From NCBI GenBank assembly GCA_021613375.1, contig CM038720.1, forward strand, positions 4,031,889 through 4,095,888: DNA of 64,000 bases, written 5' to 3'. Position numbers and translations under genes: made by a program. Of this stretch, positions 13,074 through 26,361 are shown piece after piece. This stretch comes from Megaleporinus macrocephalus (lineage: Eukaryota > Chordata > Actinopteri > Characiformes > Anostomidae). Positions within the stretch are counted from its first letter, which is position 1. Every line of letters begins with the position of its first letter. The notes under the pieces were generated by a model. It searched no databases, was not told where the DNA came from, and worked only from the letters and a program-made list of their open reading frames with translations.

Positions 13074-15467
13074 CTCGTCTGTTTCACCTGCCTCTGAGAA
13101 ACTGATGATATTACAATCATCTAAGCTCTTCCTCAGAGTACCACCAGCAGGAAGTGTGTTATCATTGTAGGATCTGATGAACTTGAAGTCACTGGTATGT
13201 GATCCTGTTGTCAGATACGCATCATAATTGTAAGAACTGCGGAGAGTTCCAGCTCCCTCAACCTCAGCATAGTTAGGAGGGAGATACGCACTAGGAATGG
13301 CGACTGCTCCATCAAACAACAGTCTGGGCTTTCTCCTGTGACAAAACCTCACAGCCAGGATCAGGATAATGAAAGTCAGGAAGAAGGTGGACACGGAAAC
13401 AAGCGCAATGATCAAGTATGATGTTAGTTTGGAGTTGCTGTCCTCATAAGTCATGTCTTTAAGTTCTGGAACTTCAGCCAGGTTATCAGAAATAAGCAGA
13501 TAAACAGAGCAGGTGGAAGAGAGAGGAGGCTGTCCGTTATCTTTCACTGAAATAACAAGGTTCTGTTTCATGCTGTCAGATTCGGTGATGTCCCGCTGCG
13601 CCCTGATCTCTCCACTATGGAGACCGATGGTGAAAAGTCCCGGATCAGTAGACTTTATAATGTGATAGGACAGCCACGCATTCTGTCCAGAATCAGCATC
13701 TACAGCGATCACCTTGGAGACCAGAGAGCCTGACAGAGCAGCTTTAGGAACCATCTCAGTCATTAAAGTCTTCCCCTCTGGAGCAGGATATAATATCTGT
13801 GGAGAGTTATCATTCTCATCTGTTATGAACACACTCACAGTCGCGTTGCTGCTGAGTGGAGGAGAACCATTGTCTCTGGCCACAACCTGGACTTTGAAGT
13901 TTCTGAACTGTTCATAGTCAAATGACCTCACAGCATGTATCACCCCTGTGTCCGCATTAATGGATAAAAATGAGGACACCGGAACACCGTTGACCTCACT
14001 GGGCACCAGAGAATACAGCACTGTGCCGTTCTGTCTCCAGTCTGGGTCTCTCGCAGTAACAGAACTAATAGAGGTGCCTGGTTTATTATTTTCAGTAACA
14101 TATGCCGTGTATGACTCCTCTTCAAATATAGGAGGATTGTCATTCACATCTGAAATAGATAAACTAATGATTTTAGATGTTGACAGTGGGGGGCTTCCTT
14201 CATCAATAGCAATAACTGTAAGGTTATAAGAAGATAAAAGTTCACGGTCCAGTGGGCTAGTGGTGACTATAGAATAGAAGTTTTTGATGGAAGGATTTAA
14301 TTTGAATGGAACATTTCCCTGGATGGTGCAACGAATCAATTGATTTCCACCAGAGTCTTTATCTTGCACATTGATAATGCCAACCTCCGTGCCAGGTTCT
14401 GTGTTTTCAGGAATTGGGTTGGAAATGGACTGAACAACTATAATAGGCTCATTGTCGTTTATATCTGTGACTTCAATTATAACTTTAGCATTGGATGCCA
14501 GTCCCAGACCATCTTTTGCTTGGATACGTAATTCATACAGTGATTCTTCTTCATAGTCAATTTGACCAGTTACTTTAATTTCACCACTGATCTTATCCAA
14601 AGAAAACATCATTGTTGTTTTATCAGGCAAACGACTAAATTCGTACATTATCTCTCCATTTATTCCCTCATCAGCATCTTGTGCACTCACAGTAATTACA
14701 GTGGTACCTACTTTGGAGTTTTCAGACAGACTAACCCTGTAGGTAGACTGACTAAACACGGGGACATTATCATTGGCATCCAGGATAGTAATATGTATGA
14801 CTACAGTACCAGATCTTTGTGGTCTGCCGCCATCAGTGGCAGTAAGTAGTAAAGTCATATACTGCTCCTGTTCACGGTCAAGCTCTTTATCCAGTACCAG
14901 CTCGCTGTATTTACCACCATCCACATTCGTTCCGATGCGTAAAGAAAAGTGATTATTTCTCTCCAGCGAATATCCTTGAACTGAATTAATCCCAACATCC
15001 GCATCGTGAGCCTCACCCAAAAGAAACACTGTTCCTTTTACCGCTGATTCTCGTATCTCAAGTTTAATTGCGTCGGTAGAAAACTGTGGTGAATTATCGT
15101 TAATATCCACAATCTGCACTGTGACTCCATGCAACTCCAAGGGCTTCTCAAGCACGAGACTGTATTTTAATGCGCAGGACGGCTTCGAACCACAAAGCTC
15201 CTCTCGGTCAACAATCTCTGCCACAACCATCTTGCCAGTGCTGTAATCAATGTCCATGAAACGCTTTCCGCTGCCATCTACATTTAAACGCGCCTTTCTG
15301 TCCGACAGTCTTTTAAAGTCCAAACCGAGATCTGCTGCAATATTTCCCACTACCGATCCTTGTCTTACCTCTTCGGGTATGGAGTAGCTTAAATCGCCAT
15401 TGCTAGCGTGCAGCAGCGATAGAACGACAAGAAAAAACAAAAGACTGCGTAATCCTTGCTGCTGCAT
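13074..15467 (-). CDS. pcdhg: Protocadherin gamma variable exon V6
   Basis: Single exon of 798 codons. The frame is open upstream to 15608, but the start is placed at ATG 15467 because this gives a standard signal peptide ([19 protein letters not shown]...NG) before [15 protein letters not shown]1 reads GNIAADLGL where the others have GNIAKDLG or similar, and has the loop C92-X5-C98. Six cadherin repeats, a transmembrane helix and a tail follow. The tail is of the [25 protein letters not shown] type shared with V1-V5, although its EC1-EC4 look closer to V8 (for example the EC2 segment LGEAHDAD in both). This makes V6 a boundary member, possibly a conversion product. The exon ends GAG at 13074, followed by GTGAGA, whereas the other exons have GTAAG. 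Confidence 0.93.
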
Positions 15468-15617
15468 AATGGTGTTTGTAATGATGTTTGTCCGGATCCA
15501 AATGCGGTTTTTATTAGACCAACACAGAGCCCTTAGATATATTCTGACTGACTTCAACGACCGCCTTTGTGTACAATCCAAATGACAATATAACCCAGAT
15601 GAAAGCAATAAGATCCT

Positions 15618-15675
15618 GGGAGGAGTCCTCAGTATGATTCCTAAGGTTAACTGAGAGCGACACTCTGTGGTAATT
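15618..15675 (-). promoter_or_regulatory. V6 promoter: CGCT-core CSE plus CCTCCC box
   Basis: On the minus strand, CCACAGAGTGTCGCTC has the core CGCT at 15656-15659. It matches the CTCF consensus at 11 of 15 positions in sense orientation and lies about 190 bp upstream of the ATG. CCTCCC (15618-15623) sits 38 bp nearer the gene. Confidence 0.7.
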
Positions 15676-16084
15676 ATTGGAACTGCGCGCCATTATATTT
15701 AACAAGTATTAAACAATCTTGCAAGCAAAATATATATTTGTGACAAACCTCATAACAAACTATGACAGACTGCTTAGGATGTGAGAAACTGTAATTTCTA
15801 ACTAAATCTACTCAAGCACAATCCAACAGATGTTTTTAGTTGCAGATGCTTTCGCAATAATACAGTATAGGGAATAGAGCAGAAACAATCCAGGAACAAA
15901 AATATTATACTTCACGTTTCAACAACAAAAGAGTCTGGTTACTAGGTTATAGTATCAAAAATATACAAATTCAAAGGTTGTCATTAATTTTATTAATCAT
16001 TCATTTTTAGAAAGTTTTAATCAACAAACATTTCTAGGACCATAACTACAGTGGTCGTTTGTTTTAAGTGCCTAACAAAAAATA

Positions 16085-16136
<52 letters not shown>
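16085..16136. repeat. (TTA)n microsatellite
   Basis: About 17 uninterrupted trinucleotide repeats in the V5-V6 spacer. The rest of that spacer (15676-16477) holds shorter TTG/TTA-rich runs near 16250-16300 and nothing else recognisable. Confidence 0.95.
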
Positions 16137-16137
<1 letters not shown>

Positions 16138-16477
16138 AATACAGCAATCGGACTGCCATTTTTTCATTTTAAAGCATGAAAGGCTGAGCTATTGCACCTA
16201 CTACCACCAACAATTACTCTAAATATATGGCAGCCTGCTGATTAACTTGTGTTATTATTGTTGTTATTCTCATTATTGTTGTTGTTATTGCTGTTGGTAT
16301 TATAACGACTATTAGTGAAATAGCAACAATTTCGTTCCAATTTTCAGCAAATATAATAAATAAATCAATAAAAGGCGTACAATGCAGTGTGCAAATTAGA
16401 ACTAATAAAAAAGAAACTGAAACCATTCGGAAAAAGACACACACAAAAGCTGTTTCAAATCAGAGCCCAAAGCTTAC

Positions 16478-18880
16478 CTCTAGCGTTTCACCTGCCTCGC
16501 AGAAACTGATGATATTAGAATCATCAGGGCTCTTCCTCAGAGTACCACCAGCAGGAAGTGTGCTATCATTGTAGGATCTGATGAACTTGAAGTCACTGGT
16601 ATGTGATCCTGTTGTCAGATACGCGTCATAATTGTAAGAACTGCGGAGAGTTCCAGCTCCCTCAACCTCAGCATAGTTAGGAGGGAGATAAGCGCTGGGA
16701 ATGGCGACTGCTCCATCAAACAACAGTCTGGGCTTTCTCCTGCGACAAAACCTCACAGCCAGGATCAGGATAATGAAAGTCAGAAAGAAGGTGGACACGG
16801 AAACAAGCGCAATGATCAAATATGATGTTAGTTTGGAGTTGCTGTCCTCATAAGTCATGTCTTTAAGTTCTGGAACTTCAGCGAGGTTATCAGAAATAAG
16901 CAGATAAACAGAGCAGGTGGAAGAGAGAGGAGGCTGTCCGTTATCTTTCACTGAAATAACAAGGTTCTGTTTCATGCTGTCAGATTGAGTGATGTCCCGC
17001 TGCGCCCTGATCTCTCCACTATGGAGACCGATGGTGAAAAGTCCCGGATCAGTAGACTTTATAATGTGATAGGACAGCCACGCATTCTGTCCAGAATCAG
17101 CATCTACAGCGATCACCTTGGAGACCAGAGAGCCTGACAGAGCAGCTTTAGGAACCATCTCAGTCATGAAAGACTTTCCCTCTGGAGCAGGATATAATAT
17201 CTGTGGAGAGTTATCATTCTCATCTGTTATGAACACACTCACAGTCGCGTTGCTGCTGAGTGGAGGAGAACCATTGTCTCTGGCCACAACCTGGACTTTG
17301 AAGTTTCTGAACTGCTCATAGTCAAATGACCTCACAGCATGGATCACCCCCGTGTCTGCATTAATGGATAAAAATGAGGACACTGGAACACCGTTGACCT
17401 CACTGGGCACCAGAGAATACAGCACTGTGCCGTTCTGTCTCCAGTCTGGGTCTCTCGCAGTAACAGAACTAATAGAGGTGCCTGGTTTGTTATTCTCAGC
17501 TACATAGGCTTTATAGAACTGCTCCTCAAATACAGGTGCGTTGTCATTCACATCTGCCACAGACACGTGAAACGTTTTAAACGAGGATAAAGGTGGGGAA
17601 CCTTCATCCACTGCAATAACCGTAATGTTGTACTCTGATAGGAGTTCACGGTCGAGTGGACCAGATGTAGAAATTGAGAAATAATTTTTAATAGATGGTG
17701 TTAATGTAAAAGGTACGTTTCCCTGAATACTGCAGCGAATCTGACGATTTTTCTCAGAATCTTTGTCTTGTACATTAATAATGCCTACTTCCGTTCCCGG
17801 TGACGTATTTTCAGGAATCGGATTGCTAAGAGATTTTAGTTGTATGGTGGGTGCATTATCATTAACGTCGACTACATCAACAATAACTTTAGCAAAAGAA
17901 GCCAATCCTGAGCCATCTTTACCTTCAATCTTTAAGTCATACATAGTTTGTTTTTCGAAATCTAGGTTTCCACTCAAAATTAAATGTCCTGCTTGTGAGT
18001 CAAGCGTAAATAATTTAAGCACGTCACCAGAGAGATGTCCAAATTCATAAGTCACCTGACCATTAGCGCCCTCATCTGCGTCTGCTGCGCTCACTGTTGT
18101 TATTGTGGTACCGACTGGAGAATCTTCACGCAGACTCACTTTATAAACTGGCTGACTAAAGACTGGAGAATTATCATTAGCATCGAGTACAGTAATATGT
18201 ATAACTATAGAGGCAGATCTAGGCGGATTACCTCCATCCATAGCGGTGAGTAATAACCTCACCTCCTGCTCCGTTTCACGGTCCAGCTCTTTTTCTAAAA
18301 CCAGCTCTCCATATTTTTCCTGTCCTGGTTTATTATGAAAAATGAAAGAAAAATAACGATTGTTTTGTAGTTTGTAGTTCTGTACAGAATTTACTCCGAT
18401 ATCTGCATCATGGGCTTCATTCACAGCATAGCGGGCACCTTCATCAGCTGATTCTCTTATCTCCAATTTAACACTGTCCCTGGCAAAAGCCGGAGAGTTG
18501 TCATTAATATCAGTGATTTCAATAACAACGCGATGTAATTCCAGTGGATTTTCAAGGATCACTTCAAATGTAAGCTTGCAATCAGTCGTGAATCCACATA
18601 GCTGCTCTCTGTCGATTCTCTCGGCTACAATCAGATCTCCAGTATTCATGTCTATGTCACAGTAACGTTTGCTGCCATCATCCACATCCAAACGCGCTTT
18701 ACGGAGCGATAACGTTTTTGGATTTATTCCAATATCCTTTGCCAGATTCCCAATCACAGACCCAATTTTCTTCTCCTCCGGAACAGAATAGCTCACATCC
18801 CCATTTACCGTCAGCAGCAAGAAGAAAACGGACGTCACGCCAAACAACAACGACTGAGCCGAAAATCCAGATAATTCCAT
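16478..18880 (-). CDS. pcdhg: Protocadherin gamma variable exon V5
   Basis: Single exon of 801 codons from ATG 18880. The signal peptide is about residues 1-27 and is identical to V4. Approximate boundaries are EC1 28-130 with loop C95-X5-C101, EC2 to 238, EC3 to 343, EC4 to 446, EC5 to 556, EC6 to about 672, transmembrane helix 684-710 and tail to 801. V5 and V4 are identical through EC1 apart from its extreme end, and differ by a small set of EC2 changes (for example ADEGARY versus AVKGARY). Its 5' flank is also near identical to that of V4, but its 3' flank is not. This places a duplication join within or after the exon. The exon ends GAG at 16478, followed by GTAAGC. Role: homophilic surface recognition; the shared EC3-EC4 may limit specificity differences. 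Confidence 0.93.
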
Positions 18881-20221
18881 GTTGAACTGTCTAAATCAGG
18901 GGACTCTCAGTGTAGCCAACAACAATTTGAAGTTTCACTGACGAACAGGTCGGGAACAAATATAAAGAAAAACAGTATTGTTATAAAAATCAAATTCGCT
19001 CGCAAGAAAGTAACCTCACAAAGGTTCAATGGCGCTGCCTTCTGCATCAGTCTAAAACCACCCTCACTGTATCTTAAACAGAGGGTGGACAGTTATATTA
19101 CTCAATTTAAGGCTGGTAAACAGCGACCCTGTGTGCTAGTTTCATAAACTGCACTCAAAAGAGCATTTCATTCACATACCAAATTTAACTTAATTTAAAC
19201 TTTTGCATTCACAATTAACATAAAAAAATTAATAAATGAACTTAAACAAATTAATGGGAAGCATGGAAATGAAGTTTATGCCAGTTTGAAATATTTTTTC
19301 ATAGATGTAAAGTTAATCTCAGTCAACGTAGCGGAAAGAAATAGCCGATAGATGTCTGCACTGATACGTAGTACCAACTGCATAACGCAAACAGAGTGAA
19401 ACATGAGCAAATATATATATATTTTTAAAAGCGCAAATATCCATGAAATAATCCGACACATCATTACAAACAAAAACTTCCATTAAAAATAAAAAGCACT
19501 TACAAAAATTGGCTCTTTTATGTGTTAAAGAAAAAACATAGCTAAGTCTTATGCTTAAATGAAAGGCTAAAGTCGACAGTTTCACGTCATTAGGAAAGCT
19601 AACTATATTACAATCATGTGACCAATTCATCAGAGTACTTACAGCAGGAACTATATTTGACAATACAACTGAATAAAGTCAACCTATCAATCAGAAAAAC
19701 GAATAAATATATGAATAAATCGGAAACAATTGAACACAAATGAGTAATATAATTGTATGCCGGATTAGAAGGCTGCTGCTCACAGCTGTGCTACCGACCA
19801 CAAGCAGTGGGGTGCTAAGAAAAACTTATTATTTTATTGTAATGCTATATAATACCAACTGCATAATACAAGTGAAACACATTTAATCAGTGACCATCAC
19901 ACGCTAAACATAACAGTCATCAAAATTTCCTACCATCAAAATTCCATTAAAATAGTAAATATTCACAAACAGGATTCTTACTGAAAATATCACGAGCCAA
20001 AAGATCCGTCAATCAGTGAACAAACAGCCAGTAAATAGGCAGTCATGAAGACAGAAAGTGATAAAGATATATTCTCAAGAACGTATTTTTGCGTGAAATG
20101 AACTGACAACGTATTGCTAGGTAAATCGTTACATATGAAAGCCGAGAGTCACTTGATGAAAAAAATCATGCGTTAAACTGAACGAAATCTGCAAAGAAAA
20201 GACTTGCTATAAATACCTTAC
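18881..20221. repeat. V4-V5 spacer, paralogous to the V3-V4 spacer
   Basis: This 1.34-kb spacer aligns along its whole length with 22625-23958, with only scattered substitutions and short indels. It includes the V5 promoter at its left end. It is part of a duplicated unit of about 3.74 kb (exon plus spacer). No other gene is seen. Confidence 0.85.
19083..19140 (-). promoter_or_regulatory. V5 promoter: CGCT-core CSE plus CCACCC box
   Basis: On the minus strand, GCACACAGGGTCGCTG has the core CGCT at 19122-19125, about 240 bp upstream of the ATG. CCACCC (19083-19088) is 39 bp nearer the gene. It is nearly identical to the V4 promoter. Confidence 0.72.
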
Positions 20222-22624
20222 CTCGAGTGTTTCGCCTGCCTCTGAGAAACTGATGATATTACAATCATCTAGGCTCTTCCTCAGAGTACCACCAGCAGGA
20301 AGTGTGCTATCATTGTAGGATCTGATGAACTTGAAGTCACTGGTATGTGATCCTGTTGTCAGATACGCGTCATAATTGTAAGAACTGCGGAGAGTTCCAG
20401 CTCCTTCAACATCTGCATAGTTGGGAGGGAGATACGCGCTAGGAATGGCGACTGCTCCATCAAACAACAGTCTGGGCTTTCTCCTGCGACAATACCTCAC
20501 AGCCAGGATCAGGATAATGAAAGTCAGAAAGAAGGTGGACACGGAAACAAGCGCAATGATCAAATATGATGTTAGTTTGGAGTTGCTGTCCTCATAAGTC
20601 ATGTCTTTTAGTTCTGGAACTTCAGCGAGGTTATCAGAAATAAGCAGATAAACAGAGCAGGTTGAAGAGAGAGGAGGCTGTCCGTTATCTTTCACTGAAA
20701 TAACAAGGTTCTGCTTCATGCTGTCAGATTCAGTGATGTCCCGCTGCGCCCTGATCTCTCCACTATGGAGACCGATGGTGAAAAGTCCCGGATCAGTAGA
20801 CTTTATGATGTGATAGGACAGCCACGCGTTCTGTCCAGAGTCAGCATCCACAGCGATCACCTTGGAGACCAGAGAGCCTGACAGAGCAGCTTTAGGAACC
20901 ATCTCAGTCATTAAAGACTTTCCCTCTGGAGCAGGATATAATATCTGTGGAGAGTTATCATTCTCATCTGTTATGAACACACTCACAGTCGCGTTGCTGC
21001 TGAGTGGAGGAGAACCATTGTCTCTGGCCACAACCTGGACTTTGAAGTTTCTGAACTGTTCATAGTCAAATGACCTCACAGCATGGATCACCCCCGTGTC
21101 TGCATTAATGGATAAAAATGAGGACACTGGAACACCGTTGACCTCACTGGGCACCAAAGAATACAGCACTGTGCCGTTCTGTCTCCAGTCAGGGTCTCTC
21201 GCAGTAACAGAACTAATAGAGGTGCCTGGTTTGTTGTTCTCAGTTACATAGGCTTTATGTAACTGCTCCTCAAATACAGGTGCGTTGTCATTCACATCTG
21301 CCACAGACACGTGAAACGTTTTAAACGAGGATAAAGGTGGGGAACCTTCATCCACTGCAATAACTGTAATGTTGTACTCTGATAGGAGTTCACGGTCGAG
21401 TGGACCAGATGTAGAAATTGAGAAATAATTTTTAATAGATGGTGTTAATGTAAAAGGTACGTTTCCCTGGATACTGCAGCGAATCTGACGATTTTTCTCA
21501 GAATCTTTGTCTTGTACATTAATAATGCCTACTTCCGTTCCCGGTGGCGTATTTTCAGGAATCGGATTGCTAAGAGATTTTAGTTGTATGGTGGGTGCAT
21601 TATCATTAACGTCGACTACATCAACAATAACTTTAGCAAAAGAAGCAAGTCCTGCACCATCTTTACCTTCAATCTTTAATTCATACATAGTTTGTTTTTC
21701 ATAATCCAGATTTCCGCTTAAAATTAAATGTCCTGCTTGTGAGTCAAGCGTAAATAATTGAAGCACGTCCTTAGAAAGATGTCCAAATTCATAAGTCACC
21801 TGACCATTAGCGCCCTCATCTGCGTCTGCTGCGCTCACTGTAGTTATTGTGGTACCAACCGGAGAATCTTCACGCAGACTCACTTTATAAACTGGCTGAC
21901 TAAACACTGGAGAATTATCATTAGCATCGAGTACAGTAACTTGTATAACTATAGAGCCAGATCTAGGCGGATTACCTCCATCCATAGCGGTGAGTAATAA
22001 CCTCACCTCCTGCTCCTGTTCACGGTCCAGCTCTTTTTCTAAAACCAGCTCTCCATATTTTTCCTGACCAGGTTTATTATGGAAAACGAAAGAAAAGTAA
22101 CGATTGTCTTGCAGTTTGTAGTTTTGTACAGCATTCACTCCTATGTCCGCGTCATGGGCTTCATTTACTGCATAGCGGGCGCCTTTAACTGCTGATTCTC
22201 TTATCTCCAATTTAACAATGTCCCTGGAAAAAGCCGGAGAGTTGTCATTAATATCAGTGATTTCAATAACAACGCGATGTAATTCCAGTGGATTTTCAAG
22301 GATCACTTCAAATGTAAGCTTGCAGTCAGTCGTGAATCCACATAGCTGCTCTCTGTCGATTCTCTCGGCTACAATCAGATCTCCAGTATTCATGTCTATG
22401 TCACAGTAACGTTTGCTGCCATCATCCACATCCAAACGCGCTTTACGGAGCGATAACGTTTTTGGATTTATTCCAATATCCTTTGCCAGATTCCCAATCA
22501 CAGACCCAATTTTCTTCTCCTCCGGAACAGAATAGCTCACATCCCCATTTACCGTCAGCAGCAAGAAGAAAACGGACGTCACGCCAAACAACAACGACTG
22601 AGCCGAAAATCCAGATAATTCCAT
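20222..22624 (-). CDS. pcdhg: Protocadherin gamma variable exon V4
   Basis: Single exon of 801 codons from ATG 22624. The architecture and residue numbering match V5. Signal peptide and EC1 are the same as V5 up to the EC1-EC2 linker. From mid-EC2 ([20 protein letters not shown]) it matches V3 instead, and its 3' flank matches that of V3. V4 is therefore a mosaic with a V5-like head and a V3-like body. EC2 carries [10 protein letters not shown] where V3 and V5 have SAS...IH. The membrane-proximal segment reads AVRYCRRR rather than the AVRFC of the others. The exon ends GAG at 20222, followed by GTAAGG. The function is inferred from the family. Confidence 0.93.
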
Positions 22625-23958
22625 GTTGAACTGTCTAAATCAGGGGACTCTCAGTGTAGCCAACAACAATTTGAAGTTTCACTGACGAACAGGTCGGGAA
22701 CAAATATAAAGAAAAACAGTATTGTTATAAAAATCAAATTCGCTCGTAAGAAAGTAACCTCACAAAGGTTCAATGGCGCTGCCTTCTGCATCAGTCTAAA
22801 ACCACCCCTCACTGCATCTTAAACAGAGGGTGGACAGTTATATTACTCAATTTAAGGCTGGTAAACAGCGACCCTGTGTGCTAGTTTTATAAACTGCACT
22901 CAAAAGGGCACTTCATTCACACATCAAATTTAACTTCATTTAAACTTTTGCATTCACAATTAACATTAAAAAATCAATAAATGAACTAAAACAAATTAAT
23001 GGGAAGCATGGAAATGAAGTTTATGCCAGTCTGAAATATTTTTTCATAGATGTAAAGCTAACCTCAGTCAATGTAGCGGAAAGAAATAGCCGATAGTTGT
23101 CTGCACTGATACGTAGTACAAACTGCATAACGCAAACAGTGTGAAACATGAGCAAATATATATTTTTAAAAGCGTAAATATCCATGAAATAATCCGACAC
23201 ATCATTACAAACAAAAACTTCCATTAAAAATAAAAAGTACTTACAAAAATTGTCTGTTTATATGTTAAAGAAAAACAAAGCTAAGTCTTATGCTTAAATA
23301 AAATGCTAAACTCGACAGTTTCACGTCATTAGGAAAGCTAACTATATTACAATCATGTGGTCAATTCATCAGAGTACTAACAGCAGGAACTGTATTTGAC
23401 AATACAACTGAATCAAGTCAACGTATCAATCAGAAAAACGAATAAATATATGAATAAATCGGAAACAATTGAACACAAATGAGTAATATAATTGTATGCC
23501 GGATTAGAAGGCTGCTGCTCAAAGCTGTGCTACTGACCACAAGCAATGGGGTGCTAAGAGAAACTTATTATTTTATTGTAATGCTATATAATACCAACTG
23601 CATAATACAAGTCAAACACATTTAATCAGTGACCATCACACGCTAAACATAACAGTCATCAAAATTTCCTACCATCAAAATTCCATTAAAATAGTAAATA
23701 TTCACAAACAGGACTCTTCTGAAAATATCACAAGCCAAAAGATCCGTCAATCAGTGAACAAACAGCCAGTAAATAGGCAGTCATGAAGACAGAAAGTGAT
23801 AAAGATATATTCTCAAAAACGTATTTTGCGTGAAATTAACTGACAACGTATTGCTAGGTAAATCGTTACATATGAAAGCCGAGAGTCACTTGATGAAAAA
23901 AATCATGCGTGAAACTGAACGAAATCTGCAAAGAAAAGGCTTGCTATGAATACCTTAC
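22625..23958. repeat. V3-V4 spacer, paralogous to the V4-V5 spacer
   Basis: Second copy of the spacer at 18881-20221. The two ATGs are 3744 bp apart and the next pair 3737 bp, showing a near-regular tandem unit. No gene or RNA is seen beyond the V4 promoter. Confidence 0.85.
22828..22885 (-). promoter_or_regulatory. V4 promoter: CGCT-core CSE plus CCACCC box
   Basis: The minus-strand core CGCT is at 22867-22870, about 243 bp upstream of the ATG. CCACCC (22828-22833) lies 39 bp nearer the gene. Confidence 0.72.
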
Positions 23959-26361
23959 CTCGAGTTTTTCGCCTGCCTCTGAGAAACTGATGATATTACA
24001 ATCATCTAGGCTCTTCCTCAGAGTACCACCAGCAGGAAGTGTGCTATCATTGTAGGATCTGATGAACTTGAAGTCACTGGTATGTGATCCTGTTGTCAGA
24101 TACGCGTCATAATTGTAAGAACTGCGGAGAGTTCCAGCTCCCTCAACATCTGTATAGTTGGGAGGGAGGTACGCGCTAGGAATGGCGACTGCTCCATCAA
24201 ACAACAGTCTGGGCTTTCTCCTGCGACAAAACCTCACAGCCAGGATCAGGATAATGAAAGTCAGGAAGAAGGTAGACACGGAAACAAGCGCAATGATCAA
24301 ATATGATGTTAGTTTGGAGTTGCTGTCCTCATAAGTCATGTCTTTAAGTTCTGGAACTTCAGCGAGGTTATCAGAAATAAGCAGATAAACAGAGCAGGTT
24401 GAAGAGAGAGGAGGCTGTCCGTTATCTTTCACTGAAATAACAAGGTTCTGTTTCATGCTGTCAGATTGAGTGATGTCCCGCTGAGCCCTGATCTCTCCAC
24501 TATGGAGACCGATGGTGAAAAGTCCCGGATCAGTAGACTGTATAATGTGATAGGACAGCCACGCATTCTGTCCAGAGTCAGCATCCACAGCGATCACCTT
24601 GGAGACCAGAGAGCCTGACAGAGCAGCTTTAGGAACCATCTCAGTCATTAAAGACTTTCCCTCTGGAGCAGGATATAATATCTGTGGAGAGTTATCATTC
24701 TCATCTGTTATGAACACACTCACAGTCGCGTTACTCCTGAGTGGAGGAGAACCATTGTCTCTGGCCACAACCTGGACTTTGAAGTTTCTGAACTGCTCAT
24801 AGTCAAATGACCTCACAGCATGTATCACCCCCGTGTCAGCATTAATGGATAAAAATGAGGACACTGGAACACCGTTGACCTCACTGGGCACCAGAGAATA
24901 CAGCACTGTGCCGTTCTGTCTCCAGTCAGGGTCTCTCGCAGTAACAGAACCAATAGAGGTGCCTGGTTTGTTGTTCTCAGTTACATAGGCTTTATGTAAC
25001 TGCTCCTCAAATACAGGTGCGTTGTCATTCACATCTGCCACAGACACGTGAAACGTTTTAAACGAGGATAAAGGTGGGGAACCGTCATCCACTGCAATAA
25101 CTGTAATATTGTACTCTGATATGAGTTCACGGTCGAGTGGACCAGATGTAGAAATTGAGAAATAATTTTTAATAGATGGTGTTAATGTAAAAGGTACGTT
25201 TCCCTGGATACTGCAGCGAATCTGACGATTTTTCTCAGAATCTTTGTCTTGTACATTAATAATGCCTACTTCCGTTCCCGGTGACGTATTTTCAGGAATC
25301 GGATTGCTCAAAGATTTTAGTTGTATGGTGGGAGCATTATCATTAACGTCGACTACATCAACAATAACTTTAGCAAATGACGCAAGTCCTGCACCATCTT
25401 TAGCTTGAATTCTTAATTCATACATAGTTTGTTTTTCATAATCCAAGTTTCCACTTAAAATTAAATGTCCTGTTTGTGAGTCCAGCGTAAATAATTTAAG
25501 CACGTTACCAGAGAGATGTCCAAATTCATAAGTCACCTGACCATTAGCGCCCTCATCTGCGTCTGCTGCGCTCACTGTAGTTATTGTGGTACCAACAGGA
25601 GAATCTTCACGCAGACTCACTTTATATACTGGCTGACTAAAGACTGGAGAATTATCATTAGCATCGAGTACAGTAACATGTATAACTATAGATGCAGATC
25701 TAGGCGGATTACCTCCATCCATAGCGGTGAGTAATAACCTCACCTCCTGCTCCGTTTCACGGTCCAGCTCTTTTTCTAAAACCAGCTCTCCATATTTTTC
25801 CTGACCAGGTTTATTATGGAAAACGAAAGAAAAGTAACGATTGTCTTGCAGTTTGTAGTTTTGTACGGCATTTACTCCAATATCTGCATCATGGGCTTCA
25901 TTCACAGCATAGCGAGCACCTTTATCAGCTGATTCACTGATCTCTAATTCAACGATATCATTTGTAAAAGCCGGAGAGTTATCATTAATATCAGTGATTT
26001 CCATGACAACGCGATGTAATTCCAGAGGGTTTTCGAGGATCACTTCAAATTTCAACGTACAGTCAGGCATAAATCCACACAGCGTCTCCCTGTCGATTCT
26101 CTCGGCTACAACCAAATCTCCAGTATTTAGGTCTATGTCAGAGTAACGTTTGCTGCCATCATCTACATCCAAGCGCGCTTTGCGCAGCGACAATGTTCTC
26201 GCATTTATTCCAAGATCCTTTGCCAGATTCCCAATTACAGATCCAATCTTTCTCTCCTCTGGAATAGAATAGCTCACATCTCCATTTACCGTCAGCAGCA
26301 AGAAGAGAACGGATGCTACGCCAAATAAAAACGAACGAGCACAAAACCCAGCGTATTCCAT
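23959..26361 (-). CDS. pcdhg: Protocadherin gamma variable exon V3
   Basis: Single exon of 801 codons. An in-frame ATG exists at 26379, but the start chosen is 26361, which aligns with the start in V2, V4 and V5 (MEYAGF against MEHSGF and MELSGF). EC1 (loop C95-X5-C101, [10 protein letters not shown]) and the 5' flank resemble V2, whereas EC2 through the 3' flank resemble V4, so this exon is also a mosaic. EC2 has the unusual [13 protein letters not shown] few changes break the otherwise uniform EC5-EC6 block: [18 protein letters not shown] and YHIIQSTD. The tail ends [10 protein letters not shown]. The exon ends GAG at 23959, followed by GTAAGG. Expected product: surface homophilic receptor after splicing to gamma constant exons. 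Confidence 0.93.
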
